Origin: Streptomyces phaeochromogenes
Lineage (GTDB): Bacteria > Actinomycetota > Actinomycetes > Streptomycetales > Streptomycetaceae
Length of the DNA stretch: 33,712 nt
Assembly (NCBI RefSeq): GCF_001418655.1
Contig: NZ_LIQZ01000240.1
Span: 1 to 33,712 of the forward strand
Reading direction: 5' to 3'
Within the stretch, counting starts at the first letter, position 1; the number at the start of each line of letters is the position of its first letter. Shown piece after piece: positions 15,072 through 21,797 of the stretch. The notes under the pieces were generated by a model, which was not told the origin of the DNA, searched no databases, and worked only from the letters and a program-made list of their open reading frames with translations. The position numbers and the translations under genes are program-made.

Positions 15072-15910
15072 TGGGCGGCCCCGTCCACCAGTCCGGCGCC
15101 GACCGCCTTGGCGTAGGTGGGTGTGTCGGCGACGTCCTCGGGCACGGGTACGTCGGCGTCCCACAGCCAGCGCAGCGCGGCGACGGTGTCACCTGTGAGC
15201 CGTACCCGGCGGACGCGGTCGCCGGCCGGGGCCGAGACCGGGACCGAGACGACGGCGAGCGGCGCGGGACGGCGTTTGACCAGCAGCAACGCCTCCGTCC
15301 ACGGGTCCACGGTGCCCCGCTCGCGCAGCAGCCTGCCGTACGCGGGGACGTCGAACGCGGCCTCGGCGGTCCAGGCGCCGGGCACCAGACGGGGGCGGCC
15401 GGAGGAGTCCGTGCGGCCCGGGCGCGTGTCGACCGTGGCCCGGCCGAAGAGATACGCGTCCTCGAAGGCGAAGGCCTCGCCGACCCAGTCCTCCTGGCGG
15501 GTGATCCAGTCGGTGGACCGCAGGAACCCGCCGAAGGCGGCCGACGCGGTGGCCGCGGGCGGGAACACCGAACCTGGCTGAGCGGGCCGCCGCTGCCAGA
15601 ACTCGCTGTCCAGGAAGGTGTGCAGGCCTTCCGCGCCGGTCCGGCCGTAGTACGCGAAGAAGGTGACCGGGAAGCTGACGTTCAGCACGTTGGCGACGGT
15701 CTTGCGGCGCCGGGCCTGCTCCATGTCGAAGCCCGGTCCCCTGGTGCCCTCGGCGACGACGGCACGCTCGGCCGCGGGCAGTTCGGCGAGCAGTTCGGCC
15801 CGCCGCCCCGGGGTCGCGTTGAGGATGCGCCAGGTCGTGTCGGTCACCCGGACGTAGTCGAGAGCGGCTCCTGAACCGGCATCGAAGGTATCGCGGGTAT
15901 CGAGGGTCAT
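15068..15910 (-). CDS. Unknown protein, candidate MNIO partner in RiPP operon
   Basis: A 280-residue soluble protein I cannot place in a named family. Visible features: an N-terminal TTWRILNATPGRRAELLAEL helix region, a segment VLNVSFPVTFFAYYGRTGAEG, a central part rich in Trp/Phe (DSEFWQRR, STDWITRQEDWVGEAFAFED) and a C-terminal region with alternating strands and a helix (VRRVRLTGDTVAALRWLWDA) that could be a small winged-helix or leader-binding fold. It starts with ATGA overlapping the MNIO stop. MNIO enzymes usually need a partner protein coded next to them (MbnC, TglI and similar), so this position suggests that role. GGAG lies six bases before the ATG. Confidence 0.65.
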   Translation of the reverse strand: MTLDTRDTFDAGSGAALDYVRVTDTTWRILNATPGRRAELLAELPAAERAVVAEGTRGPGFDMEQARRRKTVANVLNVSFPVTFFAYYGRTGAEGLHTFLDSEFWQRRPAQPGSVFPPAATASAAFGGFLRSTDWITRQEDWVGEAFAFEDAYLFGRATVDTRPGRTDSSGRPRLVPGAWTAEAAFDVPAYGRLLRERGTVDPWTEALLLVKRRPAPLAVVSVPVSAPAGDRVRRVRLTGDTVAALRWLWDADVPVPEDVADTPTYAKAVGAGLVDGAAQ

Positions 15911-16836
15911 GAGGCACTCCACCAGTGGTCGGCCCGGCGGGCGAAGCGCCGTACGCTGTCCGTCAGTTCGTCGGCGGTCATGCCCTCCGCCTCGGCCATC
16001 ACCGACCGCAGATGGGGTGCGCGGGGGAGCAGCGCGTCGGCCAGTTCCCACACCTCGTCGCTGACCGGCCAGTCGTGCTTGTCGTCGACAAGGCGTACGC
16101 CGCCCTCGAAGCGCCGGACGAACGTGCCGCTCATGTGCGCCTCGACGACCCGGTCCCAGGCGATGTCGTCGTCGCTCGGCAGCACCGGTGGCAGGCCTCG
16201 CTGGACCCGCAGTCCGTAGAGGTGGCCGACGTCGATGGTCATCAGACAGTCGGCCCGCTCGGCGATCCGCGTCATCAGGGTGAGGATGTCCCGGTCGCCG
16301 ACCACGAACGGATAGGGCGCGTTCTCGATGGTCAGCGGGCGGCCGATGACGTCCTGGGCGTGCTTGATCCGGTCCACCGCCCAGTCCACGGCCTCGTCGA
16401 CGAGCGGCATGGGCACCAGGGACTCCAGCAGGGTCTCCCCCTCGCGGACCCACATCGCGAGGTCGATGTTGAGCCAGGGCGAGTTCAGTTCGTCGGCCCG
16501 CTGCCCGAGCAGACGCAGCAGCCGGTCGTCGAGCGGGTCGGTGCCGCAGACGTCCAGGTCCAGCGGGTGGAACAGCGCGTGCAGCCCGTGCCGTCGGCAG
16601 AACTCCGCGCAGCGCAGGGCGAGTTCCTGGTCCGTGGCGAGGACTCCGACGCTGTACCAGGTGGCGGTGGAGCCGAGCCTGGTCGCCGTCTCCTCGGCGA
16701 TGTCCATGTCCTTGATCGAGTCACAGCTGAAGCAGATCCCGTGGACACCGGGCGGACCCAGTTCGGGGATCGGGGATCCTGTGCCGACTGCTGTGGGCAT
16801 GTGGTCAGTGCCTGCCATTGAGCCAGTCCCTCCCAT
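15907..16836 (-). CDS. DUF692-type multinuclear non-heme iron oxidase (MNIO), RiPP-modifying
   Basis: A 309-residue TIM-barrel protein. The pattern of likely metal ligands follows DUF692 (MbnB/TglH): His90 (HALFHPLDLD), Glu171-Asn172 (LTIENAPYP), Asp202 and His205 (MTIDVGHLYG), His234 (VVEAHMSGT), Asp252 and His254 (DDKHDWPVSDEVWEL), and Glu282 or Glu284 (MAEAEG). The DxH..pv...vW.L signature is diagnostic. Such enzymes use two or three iron ions and O2 to rewrite a residue of a precursor peptide. A related sugar-isomerase-like TIM barrel is the alternative. The gene follows the radical SAM stop within a triplicated ribosome site, giving possible starts at 16836, 16818 and 16800; 16836 is the longest. 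Confidence 0.75.
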   Translation of the reverse strand: MGGTGSMAGTDHMPTAVGTGSPIPELGPPGVHGICFSCDSIKDMDIAEETATRLGSTATWYSVGVLATDQELALRCAEFCRRHGLHALFHPLDLDVCGTDPLDDRLLRLLGQRADELNSPWLNIDLAMWVREGETLLESLVPMPLVDEAVDWAVDRIKHAQDVIGRPLTIENAPYPFVVGDRDILTLMTRIAERADCLMTIDVGHLYGLRVQRGLPPVLPSDDDIAWDRVVEAHMSGTFVRRFEGGVRLVDDKHDWPVSDEVWELADALLPRAPHLRSVMAEAEGMTADELTDSVRRFARRADHWWSAS

Positions 16837-16852
16837 TGCGCTAGTCCCTCCC
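16799..16852 (-). repeat. Triplicated 18-bp ribosome-binding/start unit
   Basis: Read on the minus strand, three adjacent 18-bp units start GGGAGGGACTAGC, GGGAGGGACTGGC and GGCAGGCACTGAC, and each ends in AT followed by G, giving in-frame ATGs at 16836, 16818 and 16800. The first unit also contains the stop codon of the radical SAM gene. The first two units carry a full ribosome site; the third is degraded. The MNIO can thus start at any of three codons spaced six residues apart. Confidence 0.8.
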
Positions 16853-18619
16853 GTGCGGAGCGGCGGCGCCCGGGGCCTGCGCGAAGCCTGCCTCCCGCGC
16901 GACGGCCTCGGTGCGTTCGATCAGGTCGTTCAGATGGACGTGGTCGTGTCCGAGGCGGGGCAGCAGCGCTTCGAGTCCGTCGTCGTCTCCGGCCTCATCC
17001 CCGCCCTCGTCCAGGAGGGGAAATCCGGCCTCGGCGTCCTCCAGCAGCCGTTCCATGAAGAGGTTGGGCGCGTGCCGCAGCGACACGACGTCGAGTTGCA
17101 GCCGGGCGTGCGACGCACGGGGGAGGTACGAGTCGTCCGGACCGCCCAAGCCGTCCGAGCCGTCCGAGCCGTCCGAGCCGTCGGCCATGGAGGCGAGCGC
17201 GAGCTCCCCCTGCGCCAGGGCGTCGTCGATCCGCTCCTGCCACCGCTTGCGGAAGGCCCGCAGTGTGTCGCTGAACCGCTGCACCTCGGGCAGTTCGAAG
17301 AGCGTGAAGGGGCTGGGCAGATCGTCCGGGTCGAAGACGACGCCGAACCGCCGGGCGTAGAAGTCCCGGATCGGCGTGCCCTCGTAGAGCACGAGCGCGG
17401 TGTAGAGGTGGTCGTGCGGCACGTAGTCGTAGAACCCGGCCTCGCGCAGGAACTCCAGGTTGGCGCGGACGTCGGGCAGGGTGGTGGCCGGGTCCAGCAT
17501 GATGAAGTCGAGGGAGATCTCGATGCCGAGGCGCCGCAGCAGGCGTACGGCCGCGACGTTGACCTCGGGCTTCACATGCTTGGCGAGCCGTTCGAGGACC
17601 GGTTCCGAGGCGGACTCGATGCCGAGCTCGATGAACCGCAGCCCGCACTCCTTGAGCCGGGGCAGCACCTCGGCGGCCTTGAGGACCTGGTTGACCCGGG
17701 TGCCGAAACTGAAGGTGACCTGCGGATCGGCCTCGTACAGCGCCTCGGCGACCTCCAGGGCACGGGTCGGCGAGACGAAGAAGTTGGCGTCGCTGAAGTA
17801 CACGTGCTCGTAGTTGACGCCGTGCCGCGCGCGGAAGTGGAGCAGTTCGGCGACGACCCGCTCCGCCTCGCGCGAGCGGTACTTGCGGCCGATGGTGAGC
17901 ACACCGCAGAACGAGCAGTTGTACGGGCAGCTGCGGCTGCTGCAGATCGTCAGCGCGGCCTTCAGCCTGCCCTGCACCTCGTCGAAGTACGTGAGGTCGG
18001 GGTAGCCGGAGTGCGAGGTGAACTCGGCGTCGGGGAACGGGATCTGGTCGAGGTCGGGCACGAAGGCCCGGTCCTCGTTGACCAGGAGGCCACCGCCGTC
18101 GGGCGCCCGCCAGGTGGTGCCCTTGATCCCGGTCAGCCCGGCCCGGTCGCCCACATCCCCATCTACATCCCCATCCGCCTTCACGCCCACGTCCAGGCCG
18201 CGTACGAGGCCGCGTACGAGATCGAGCATCGCCTCCTCTCCCTCACGCCGGACCACGACGTCGACGCAGGAGTAGCGGCGCAGGATGTGCTCGTGCACGG
18301 CGGTGGCGTGTGGGCCGCCGAGGACGATCAGGCACTCCGGTCTGCGGTTCTTGATCCACTCGGCCATGGCGATCGCCGCGCGGAACGACTCGTTGTAGAC
18401 GGAGAATCCGACGACGTCGAAGCGGTCGAGGCCGTAGTGCGCGGCGAGTTCGACGGCGTCGTCCTCGGAGTCCCCGAAGTCGAAGCCCGAGCTGGGGAAT
18501 CCGGATTTCTCCAGGTAGGCCATGATGTAGGCCAGCCCGATCGGCTTGGACTTGCGGCGGTCCGAGAAGCCGACGGAGGGGTTGACGAAGGCGATGGCCG
18601 GCCGTGTCAGCGTGCCCAT
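16841..18619 (-). CDS. B12-binding radical SAM enzyme of the RiPP operon
   Basis: A 592-residue protein. The N-terminal Rossmann-like B12-binding domain (residues about 1-190) shows KPIGLAYIMAYLEKSG, DVVGFSVYNESF and GGPHAT (101-106). The radical SAM core begins with the 4Fe-4S motif C-P-Y-N-C-S-F-C (Cys231, 235, 238) and continues with HVYFSDANFF and a late GIESASE. Enzymes of this class methylate unactivated carbons or make C-C bonds in peptides and other substrates. Two acidic low-complexity inserts are present: ADGDVDGDVGD near 148-158 and repeated DGS near 480-490 (from a 9-bp DNA repeat at 17150-17185). The ATG at 18619 follows the PqqD stop by one base, with GGGAG upstream. Confidence 0.88.
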   Translation of the reverse strand: MGTLTRPAIAFVNPSVGFSDRRKSKPIGLAYIMAYLEKSGFPSSGFDFGDSEDDAVELAAHYGLDRFDVVGFSVYNESFRAAIAMAEWIKNRRPECLIVLGGPHATAVHEHILRRYSCVDVVVRREGEEAMLDLVRGLVRGLDVGVKADGDVDGDVGDRAGLTGIKGTTWRAPDGGGLLVNEDRAFVPDLDQIPFPDAEFTSHSGYPDLTYFDEVQGRLKAALTICSSRSCPYNCSFCGVLTIGRKYRSREAERVVAELLHFRARHGVNYEHVYFSDANFFVSPTRALEVAEALYEADPQVTFSFGTRVNQVLKAAEVLPRLKECGLRFIELGIESASEPVLERLAKHVKPEVNVAAVRLLRRLGIEISLDFIMLDPATTLPDVRANLEFLREAGFYDYVPHDHLYTALVLYEGTPIRDFYARRFGVVFDPDDLPSPFTLFELPEVQRFSDTLRAFRKRWQERIDDALAQGELALASMADGSDGSDGSDGLGGPDDSYLPRASHARLQLDVVSLRHAPNLFMERLLEDAEAGFPLLDEGGDEAGDDDGLEALLPRLGHDHVHLNDLIERTEAVAREAGFAQAPGAAAPHGRD

Positions 18620-18620
18620 C

Positions 18621-18923
18621 TCACACTCCCTCGGACGGGGACGCGGGCGCGGGTACCGGGGCTGACGCGGGCCGTGACGCCGGCCTTGAGGCAGTGGCCG
18701 GCGCGGGTGTGGTGCGCAGGACGCCGTTGCGGGTGAGGCCGAGGAGGAAGTCCCGGTCGGGCTCGGGCAGGGTGTCGAGGTCCACGGGGCGGCGCAGGGC
18801 CTCGCGCCAGATGCGGGAGGCGTGACGGTTGAGCTTCAGACAGGACCGTGCCGGTCCGGCGAGCGGCACGTAGATGTGACCTGCCTGGTCCAAGTAGGGC
18901 AGTTCCGAGGTGATGCGCAGCAT
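18621..18923 (-). CDS. PqqD-like leader-binding protein (RRE)
   Basis: A 100-residue protein. Residues 1-72 follow the PqqD pattern: two short strands (ITSELPYLDQAGHIYVPL), a helix start LKLNRHASRIWREAL (the family's l..ln.tga.iW..l), and a terminal DRDFLLGLTRNGVL helix (fl..L...gli). Residues 73-100 are an Ala/Pro/Ser tail. PqqD-type domains bind RiPP leader peptides and present them to the modifying enzyme. It lies 77 bp after the precursor and one base before the radical SAM gene. I start at ATG 18923 with GGAGAG upstream; an extension to 18977 has no ribosome site and adds no recognisable domain. Confidence 0.7.
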   Translation of the reverse strand: MLRITSELPYLDQAGHIYVPLAGPARSCLKLNRHASRIWREALRRPVDLDTLPEPDRDFLLGLTRNGVLRTTPAPATASRPASRPASAPVPAPASPSEGV

Positions 18924-19000
18924 CGACGGGCTCTCCGGGGTCCGGCGCGACGGATCTCGGGCCCCGGCGCATCGCACGCCGGAGCCGCGAGGGGGAGCGG

Positions 19001-19171
19001 TCAGGCGTAGATCTTGCCGAGCATCTTGGTGTAGCTGGCGCCGCCGAGGCTGACGATGTCCGCCTCGGGGGTATCGACCTCGTCGAACCCTGCGATCTCC
19101 AGCTCGTCGTGGGTGCGCTCGGTCAGCGACTTGCGGACCGGCTTCTGCTGCTTCTCCGCGCTACGGGCCAT
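19001..19171 (-). CDS. Candidate RiPP precursor peptide, 56 residues
   Basis: A short gene starting at ATG 19171 with AGGAAG seven bases upstream. The product opens with a basic, Lys-rich stretch (MARSAEKQQKPVRKSLTERT), then an acidic leader-like part (DELEIAGFDEVDTPEADIV), an SLGG that fits a double-glycine-like cleavage site, and a 12-residue tail ASYTKMLGKIYA. The layout (charged leader, LGG, short basic C-terminal core) is that of a RiPP precursor, and it is the first gene of an operon with a PqqD-like protein, radical SAM enzyme and MNIO. There is no Cys anywhere in the peptide. Tyr, Thr, Lys, Met and Ile of the core are possible modification sites. Cleavage site and core limits are inferred. 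Confidence 0.72.
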   Translation of the reverse strand: MARSAEKQQKPVRKSLTERTHDELEIAGFDEVDTPEADIVSLGGASYTKMLGKIYA

Positions 19172-19540
19172 CGTTGGTCTTCCTCTCGTCCGGCCCCGGG
19201 CAGCCTGGGGCCCATCCGGAGTCACCCTGAGCAACAGGGAGACCGCGTGCCAAAGGAGCGTGTGGGCCGGGACGCTTTGTCGTCAAACAGGCAAATGGCC
19301 AGTAAGTGACGTCGCGCGAGGGAGAGTTGAGGAGCGTGAAACGGGGCGCGTTTTCCGCGGGAGCAAGCCGCGCAAGGTGGCGCCGACCTGGGAGGAAGCA
19401 CGACACTCCCGGGAAGATCGTGGCCGTGGCACACCCGTGCTGTCCGGATCTCTACTGCGTGGGAAGGATCTTCGTCACCCACATGGCAGCATCCGGGAAT
19501 TCACTCTCCGTGACTGCCACTTCGTGCCACTCTGGGTCAC
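19172..19540. other. Non-coding divergent region upstream of the RiPP operon
   Basis: A 369-bp stretch between the precursor gene (minus) and a small plus-strand gene. It must hold the operon promoter. A TTGACG box lies on the minus strand at 19281-19286 but has no good -10 partner at 17-19 bp. A GC-rich hairpin (GGCCCC/GGGGCC) lies in the proposed 5' leader at about 19193-19213. I see no gene or clear operator. Confidence 0.5.
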
Positions 19541-19846
19541 ATGACAGACGAATCCGGCGGGAGCCGGGACGACTCGCAGGACCCGGAGGACGTCACGCCC
19601 GGGGAGGCGGCGGCTGCCCAGGAGCGCTCGTTCTGGGAGACCCGCCGACGGTACAACGAACTGGACGACGACGAAGCCGGCCGCCGCGAGCGACGCCGTC
19701 TCAGCAAGGAGTCCCGGCGCATGAACCTCCAGGTACGCATACACCGCTACGCCCGAGGCCACGACGACGAAGGCCCGGTACGGGGCGACCTACGACTCCC
19801 GCCCCTCCCGGACCGCGATGACACTCCAGACAGAGAGCGCCCCTGA
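19541..19846 (+). CDS. Small hydrophilic protein of unknown function
   Basis: A 101-residue, highly charged protein. It begins MTDESGGSRDD, has an EAAAAQERSFWETRRRYNEL helix region and a basic stretch RRERRRLSKESRRMNLQVRI, then a Pro/Arg/Asp-rich end. There is no signal peptide or membrane segment. Third-position GC is high through most of the frame, which supports coding, and the opposite strand reading is less protein-like. No ribosome site precedes the ATG; a CACTCT about seven bases upstream may be a -10 box of a leaderless transcript. The stop codon lies in the loop of a GCGCCCC/GGGGCGC hairpin. I do not recognise a family. Confidence 0.55.
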   Translation: MTDESGGSRDDSQDPEDVTPGEAAAAQERSFWETRRRYNELDDDEAGRRERRRLSKESRRMNLQVRIHRYARGHDDEGPVRGDLRLPPLPDRDDTPDRERP

Positions 19847-19903
19847 AGGGGCGCGGGGCTGTGACATTTGCGGCTCCGCCGCACCCAGCCACAACCAACC
19901 CGC
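19837..19903. repeat. Dispersed Streptomyces intergenic repeat with terminator hairpin
   Basis: GCGCCCC (19837-19843) pairs with GGGGCGC (19848-19854) over a TGAA loop, followed by GGGGCTGTGACATTTGCGGC and CCGC-rich sequence to a CCCGCAG at 19909-19915. This GGGGCGCGGGG-type unit is found between many Streptomyces genes; a related copy lies at 31808-31859 in this window. It probably acts as a terminator for the small plus-strand gene. Confidence 0.55.
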
Positions 19904-19936
19904 AGAAAAAGCGAGGCCTCCCAGCGGAGCGCCCCC

Positions 19937-20010
19937 GCGGGCCCGGCCCAAGAGCCGGACCCGCAAGCCGAAGCTGAGGAGAGCGGGGCCCGAAGGGCCC
20001 TACTTCGGCT
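19937..20010 (-). terminator. Terminator hairpins at the aspS 3' end
   Basis: Two stacked structures follow aspS on the minus strand. AGCCGAAG/CTTCGGCT (20003-20010 with 19966-19973) encloses an inner GGGCCC-TTC-GGGCCC and overlaps the stop codon. Next, GCGGGTCCGGC pairs with GCCGGGCCCGC (19937-19964) with one G-U pair and a 6-base loop. The second is the stronger candidate. Confidence 0.65.
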
Positions 20011-21763
20011 GCGGCTTCCGCACCGAGAGGTGCAGCTCCCGCAGTCGCGTCTCGTCCAGCTCCGTCGGCGCGCCCATCATCAGGTCCTGCGCGTTGCCGT
20101 TCAGCGGGAACGCGATGGTCTCCCGGATGTTCGGCTCGTCGGCGAGGAGCATGACGATGCGGTCGACGCCCGGGGCGATACCGCCGTGCGGCGGGGCGCC
20201 GAAGCGGAAGGCGCGGAGCATGCCCGCGAACTGCTCCTCGACGGTCTCCCGGTCGTAGCCCGCGATCTCGAAGGCCTTGAGCATGATGTCGGGCTCGTGG
20301 TTCCGGATGGCGCCGGAGGACAGCTCGACGCCGTTGCAGACGATGTCGTACTGCCAGCCCAGGATGTCCAGCGGGTCCTGGGTCTCCAGGGCCTCCAGAC
20401 CGCCCTGCGGCATCGAGAACGGGTTGTGCGAGAAGTCGATCTTCCCGGTCTCCTCGTCCTTCTCGTACATCGGGAAGTCGACGATCCAGCAGAACCGGAA
20501 GACGCCCTCCTCGAAGTGCCCGGCACGCTTGGCGGCCTCGACGCGGACCGCGCCCATGATCTTGGAGACCTCGTCGAACTCGCCCGCGCCGAAGAAGACG
20601 GCGTGGCCGGCCGCGAGCGACAGGCGCTTCGTCAGCTCGGCGACGTTCTCCTCGGTCAGGAACTTCGCGATCGGGCCCGTCAGCGAACCGTCCTCGGCCA
20701 CCCGCACCCAGGCCAGGCCCTTCGCGCCCTGCGAGACCGCGTAGTCACCGAGCTGGTCGAAGAACTTGCGGGACTGCGCGGCCACGTCCGGCACCGCCAG
20801 GGCGCGTACGTGCTTGCCCGCGAAGGCCTTGAACTCCGAGCCCTCGAAGACGTCGGTGATGTCGGTGAGCTCCAGCTGGGCCCGCAGGTCCGGCTTGTCC
20901 GAGCCGTACTTGAGCATCGACTCGCGGAACGGGATGCGCGGGAACGGGGACGTCACGTGACGTCCCTTGCCGAACTCCTCGAACAGCTCGGTCATGAGCT
21001 TCTCGATGGGCTGGAACACGTCCTCCTGCTCGACGAAGGACATCTCCACGTCCAGCTGGTAGAACTCGCCCGGCGAACGGTCCGCACGCGCGTCCTCGTC
21101 ACGGAAACAGGGCGCGATCTGGAAGTACCGGTCGAAGCCCGAGATCATCAGCAGCTGCTTGAACTGCTGCGGCGCCTGGGGCAGGGCGTAGAACCGGCCC
21201 GGGTTCAGACGGGACGGGACCACGAAGTCGCGCGCGCCCTCGGGAGAGGTGGCGCTGAGGATCGGGGTCGCCATCTCGTTGAAGCCCAGCGCCGTCATCT
21301 TGTGACGGATGGCGGAGATGACCGACGTACGCAGCAGGATGTTGCGGTGCATGCGCTCGCGGCGCAGGTCGAGGAAGCGGTACTCCAGACGGCGCTCCTC
21401 GTTCACACCGTCCTCGGCGTTGATCGTGAAGGGCAGCGGGGCAGCCGCGCCGAGCAGCTCGACCTCGCCCACCTCGACCTCGATCTCGCCGGTCGGCAGC
21501 TCCGCGTTCACGTTCTCCGTGCCACGCGAGACGACCTTGCCGTCGATGCGGACCGTGGACTCCTTGGAGAGCTTGTCCAGGGCCTCGTACGCGGGGGTGC
21601 CGGGGCGGGCGACGAGCTGCGTGATGCCGTAGTGGTCGCGCAGATCGATGAAGAGGATGCCGCCCAGGTCTCGGCGATTGTGCAGCCAGCCGCTCAGCCG
21701 GACGTCGCTGCCGACGTCAGAGGCGCGGAGCTCGCCGCAGGTGTGGGACCTGTACCGATGCAT
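20000..21763 (-). CDS. aspS: Aspartyl-tRNA synthetase
   Basis: A 587-residue class II synthetase of the bacterial AspRS type. The N-terminal OB fold reads MHRYRSHTCGELRASDVG, then VRLSGWLHNRRDLGGILFID. The catalytic core has ATSPEGARDFVVPSR, ALPQAPQQFKQLLM, motif 2 CFRDEDARADRSPGEFYQLD, the bacterial GAD insertion, HNPFSMP, and motif 3 GIAPGVDRIVMLL. It charges tRNA(Asp) with aspartate in the cytoplasm; in organisms without AsnRS such enzymes may also charge tRNA(Asn), but the sequence alone does not decide this. I start at ATG 21763, giving the usual length and the conserved MHRYR start. A longer reading would translate the parS palindrome upstream. Confidence 0.97.
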   Translation of the reverse strand: MHRYRSHTCGELRASDVGSDVRLSGWLHNRRDLGGILFIDLRDHYGITQLVARPGTPAYEALDKLSKESTVRIDGKVVSRGTENVNAELPTGEIEVEVGEVELLGAAAPLPFTINAEDGVNEERRLEYRFLDLRRERMHRNILLRTSVISAIRHKMTALGFNEMATPILSATSPEGARDFVVPSRLNPGRFYALPQAPQQFKQLLMISGFDRYFQIAPCFRDEDARADRSPGEFYQLDVEMSFVEQEDVFQPIEKLMTELFEEFGKGRHVTSPFPRIPFRESMLKYGSDKPDLRAQLELTDITDVFEGSEFKAFAGKHVRALAVPDVAAQSRKFFDQLGDYAVSQGAKGLAWVRVAEDGSLTGPIAKFLTEENVAELTKRLSLAAGHAVFFGAGEFDEVSKIMGAVRVEAAKRAGHFEEGVFRFCWIVDFPMYEKDEETGKIDFSHNPFSMPQGGLEALETQDPLDILGWQYDIVCNGVELSSGAIRNHEPDIMLKAFEIAGYDRETVEEQFAGMLRAFRFGAPPHGGIAPGVDRIVMLLADEPNIRETIAFPLNGNAQDLMMGAPTELDETRLRELHLSVRKPQPK

Positions 21764-21797
21764 CGTCGTTTCATCCAGTCTTCGCGGTCGGGGGCTT

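Larger units (their letters stand above)
11232..19171 (-). other. Putative RiPP biosynthetic gene cluster
   Basis: Eight genes on one strand with almost no gaps: precursor, PqqD-like protein, B12 radical SAM enzyme, MNIO, unknown partner, MFS exporter, HExxH protein, JmjC dioxygenase. Four-base stop/start overlaps join the MNIO, partner, MFS and HExxH genes. Genes on both sides (dioxygenase, aspS region) belong to other functions, which defines the limits. No regulator or separate protease gene is present, so control must come from elsewhere and leader removal from the HExxH protein or a housekeeping protease. Confidence 0.75.

Noticed and set aside
12073..15192. A single 1039-residue protein covering the HExxH gene and more
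   Set aside because: Upstream of 13659 this frame is a shadow of the MFS exporter and is Arg/Pro-rich. The ATG at 13659 has a GGAGG site and overlaps the MFS stop, so the real gene starts there.
15068..16453. A 461-residue fusion upstream of the 280-residue protein
   Set aside because: The upstream part is out-of-frame reading of the MNIO gene; the ATG at 15910 overlaps the MNIO stop and has a ribosome site.
15907..16836. Sugar phosphate isomerase/epimerase (xylose isomerase-like)
   Set aside because: The fold class is the same, but the DxH..pv...vW.L signature, the several extra His/Asp/Glu ligands and the RiPP setting fit DUF692 better. Not fully excluded.
16328..18736. An 802-residue plus-strand frame opposite the radical SAM gene
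   Set aside because: No domain and a shadow-type composition; the minus strand carries the CxxxCxxC motif and B12 domain.
19172..19234. N-terminal extension of the RiPP precursor to 77 residues
   Set aside because: The extension contains the AGGAAG ribosome site of the ATG at 19171 and is Arg/Gly-rich without leader features.
19475..19762. Minus-strand 95-residue frame opposite the small hydrophilic gene
   Set aside because: No ribosome site and less protein-like composition than the plus-strand reading, though the choice is not fully certain.
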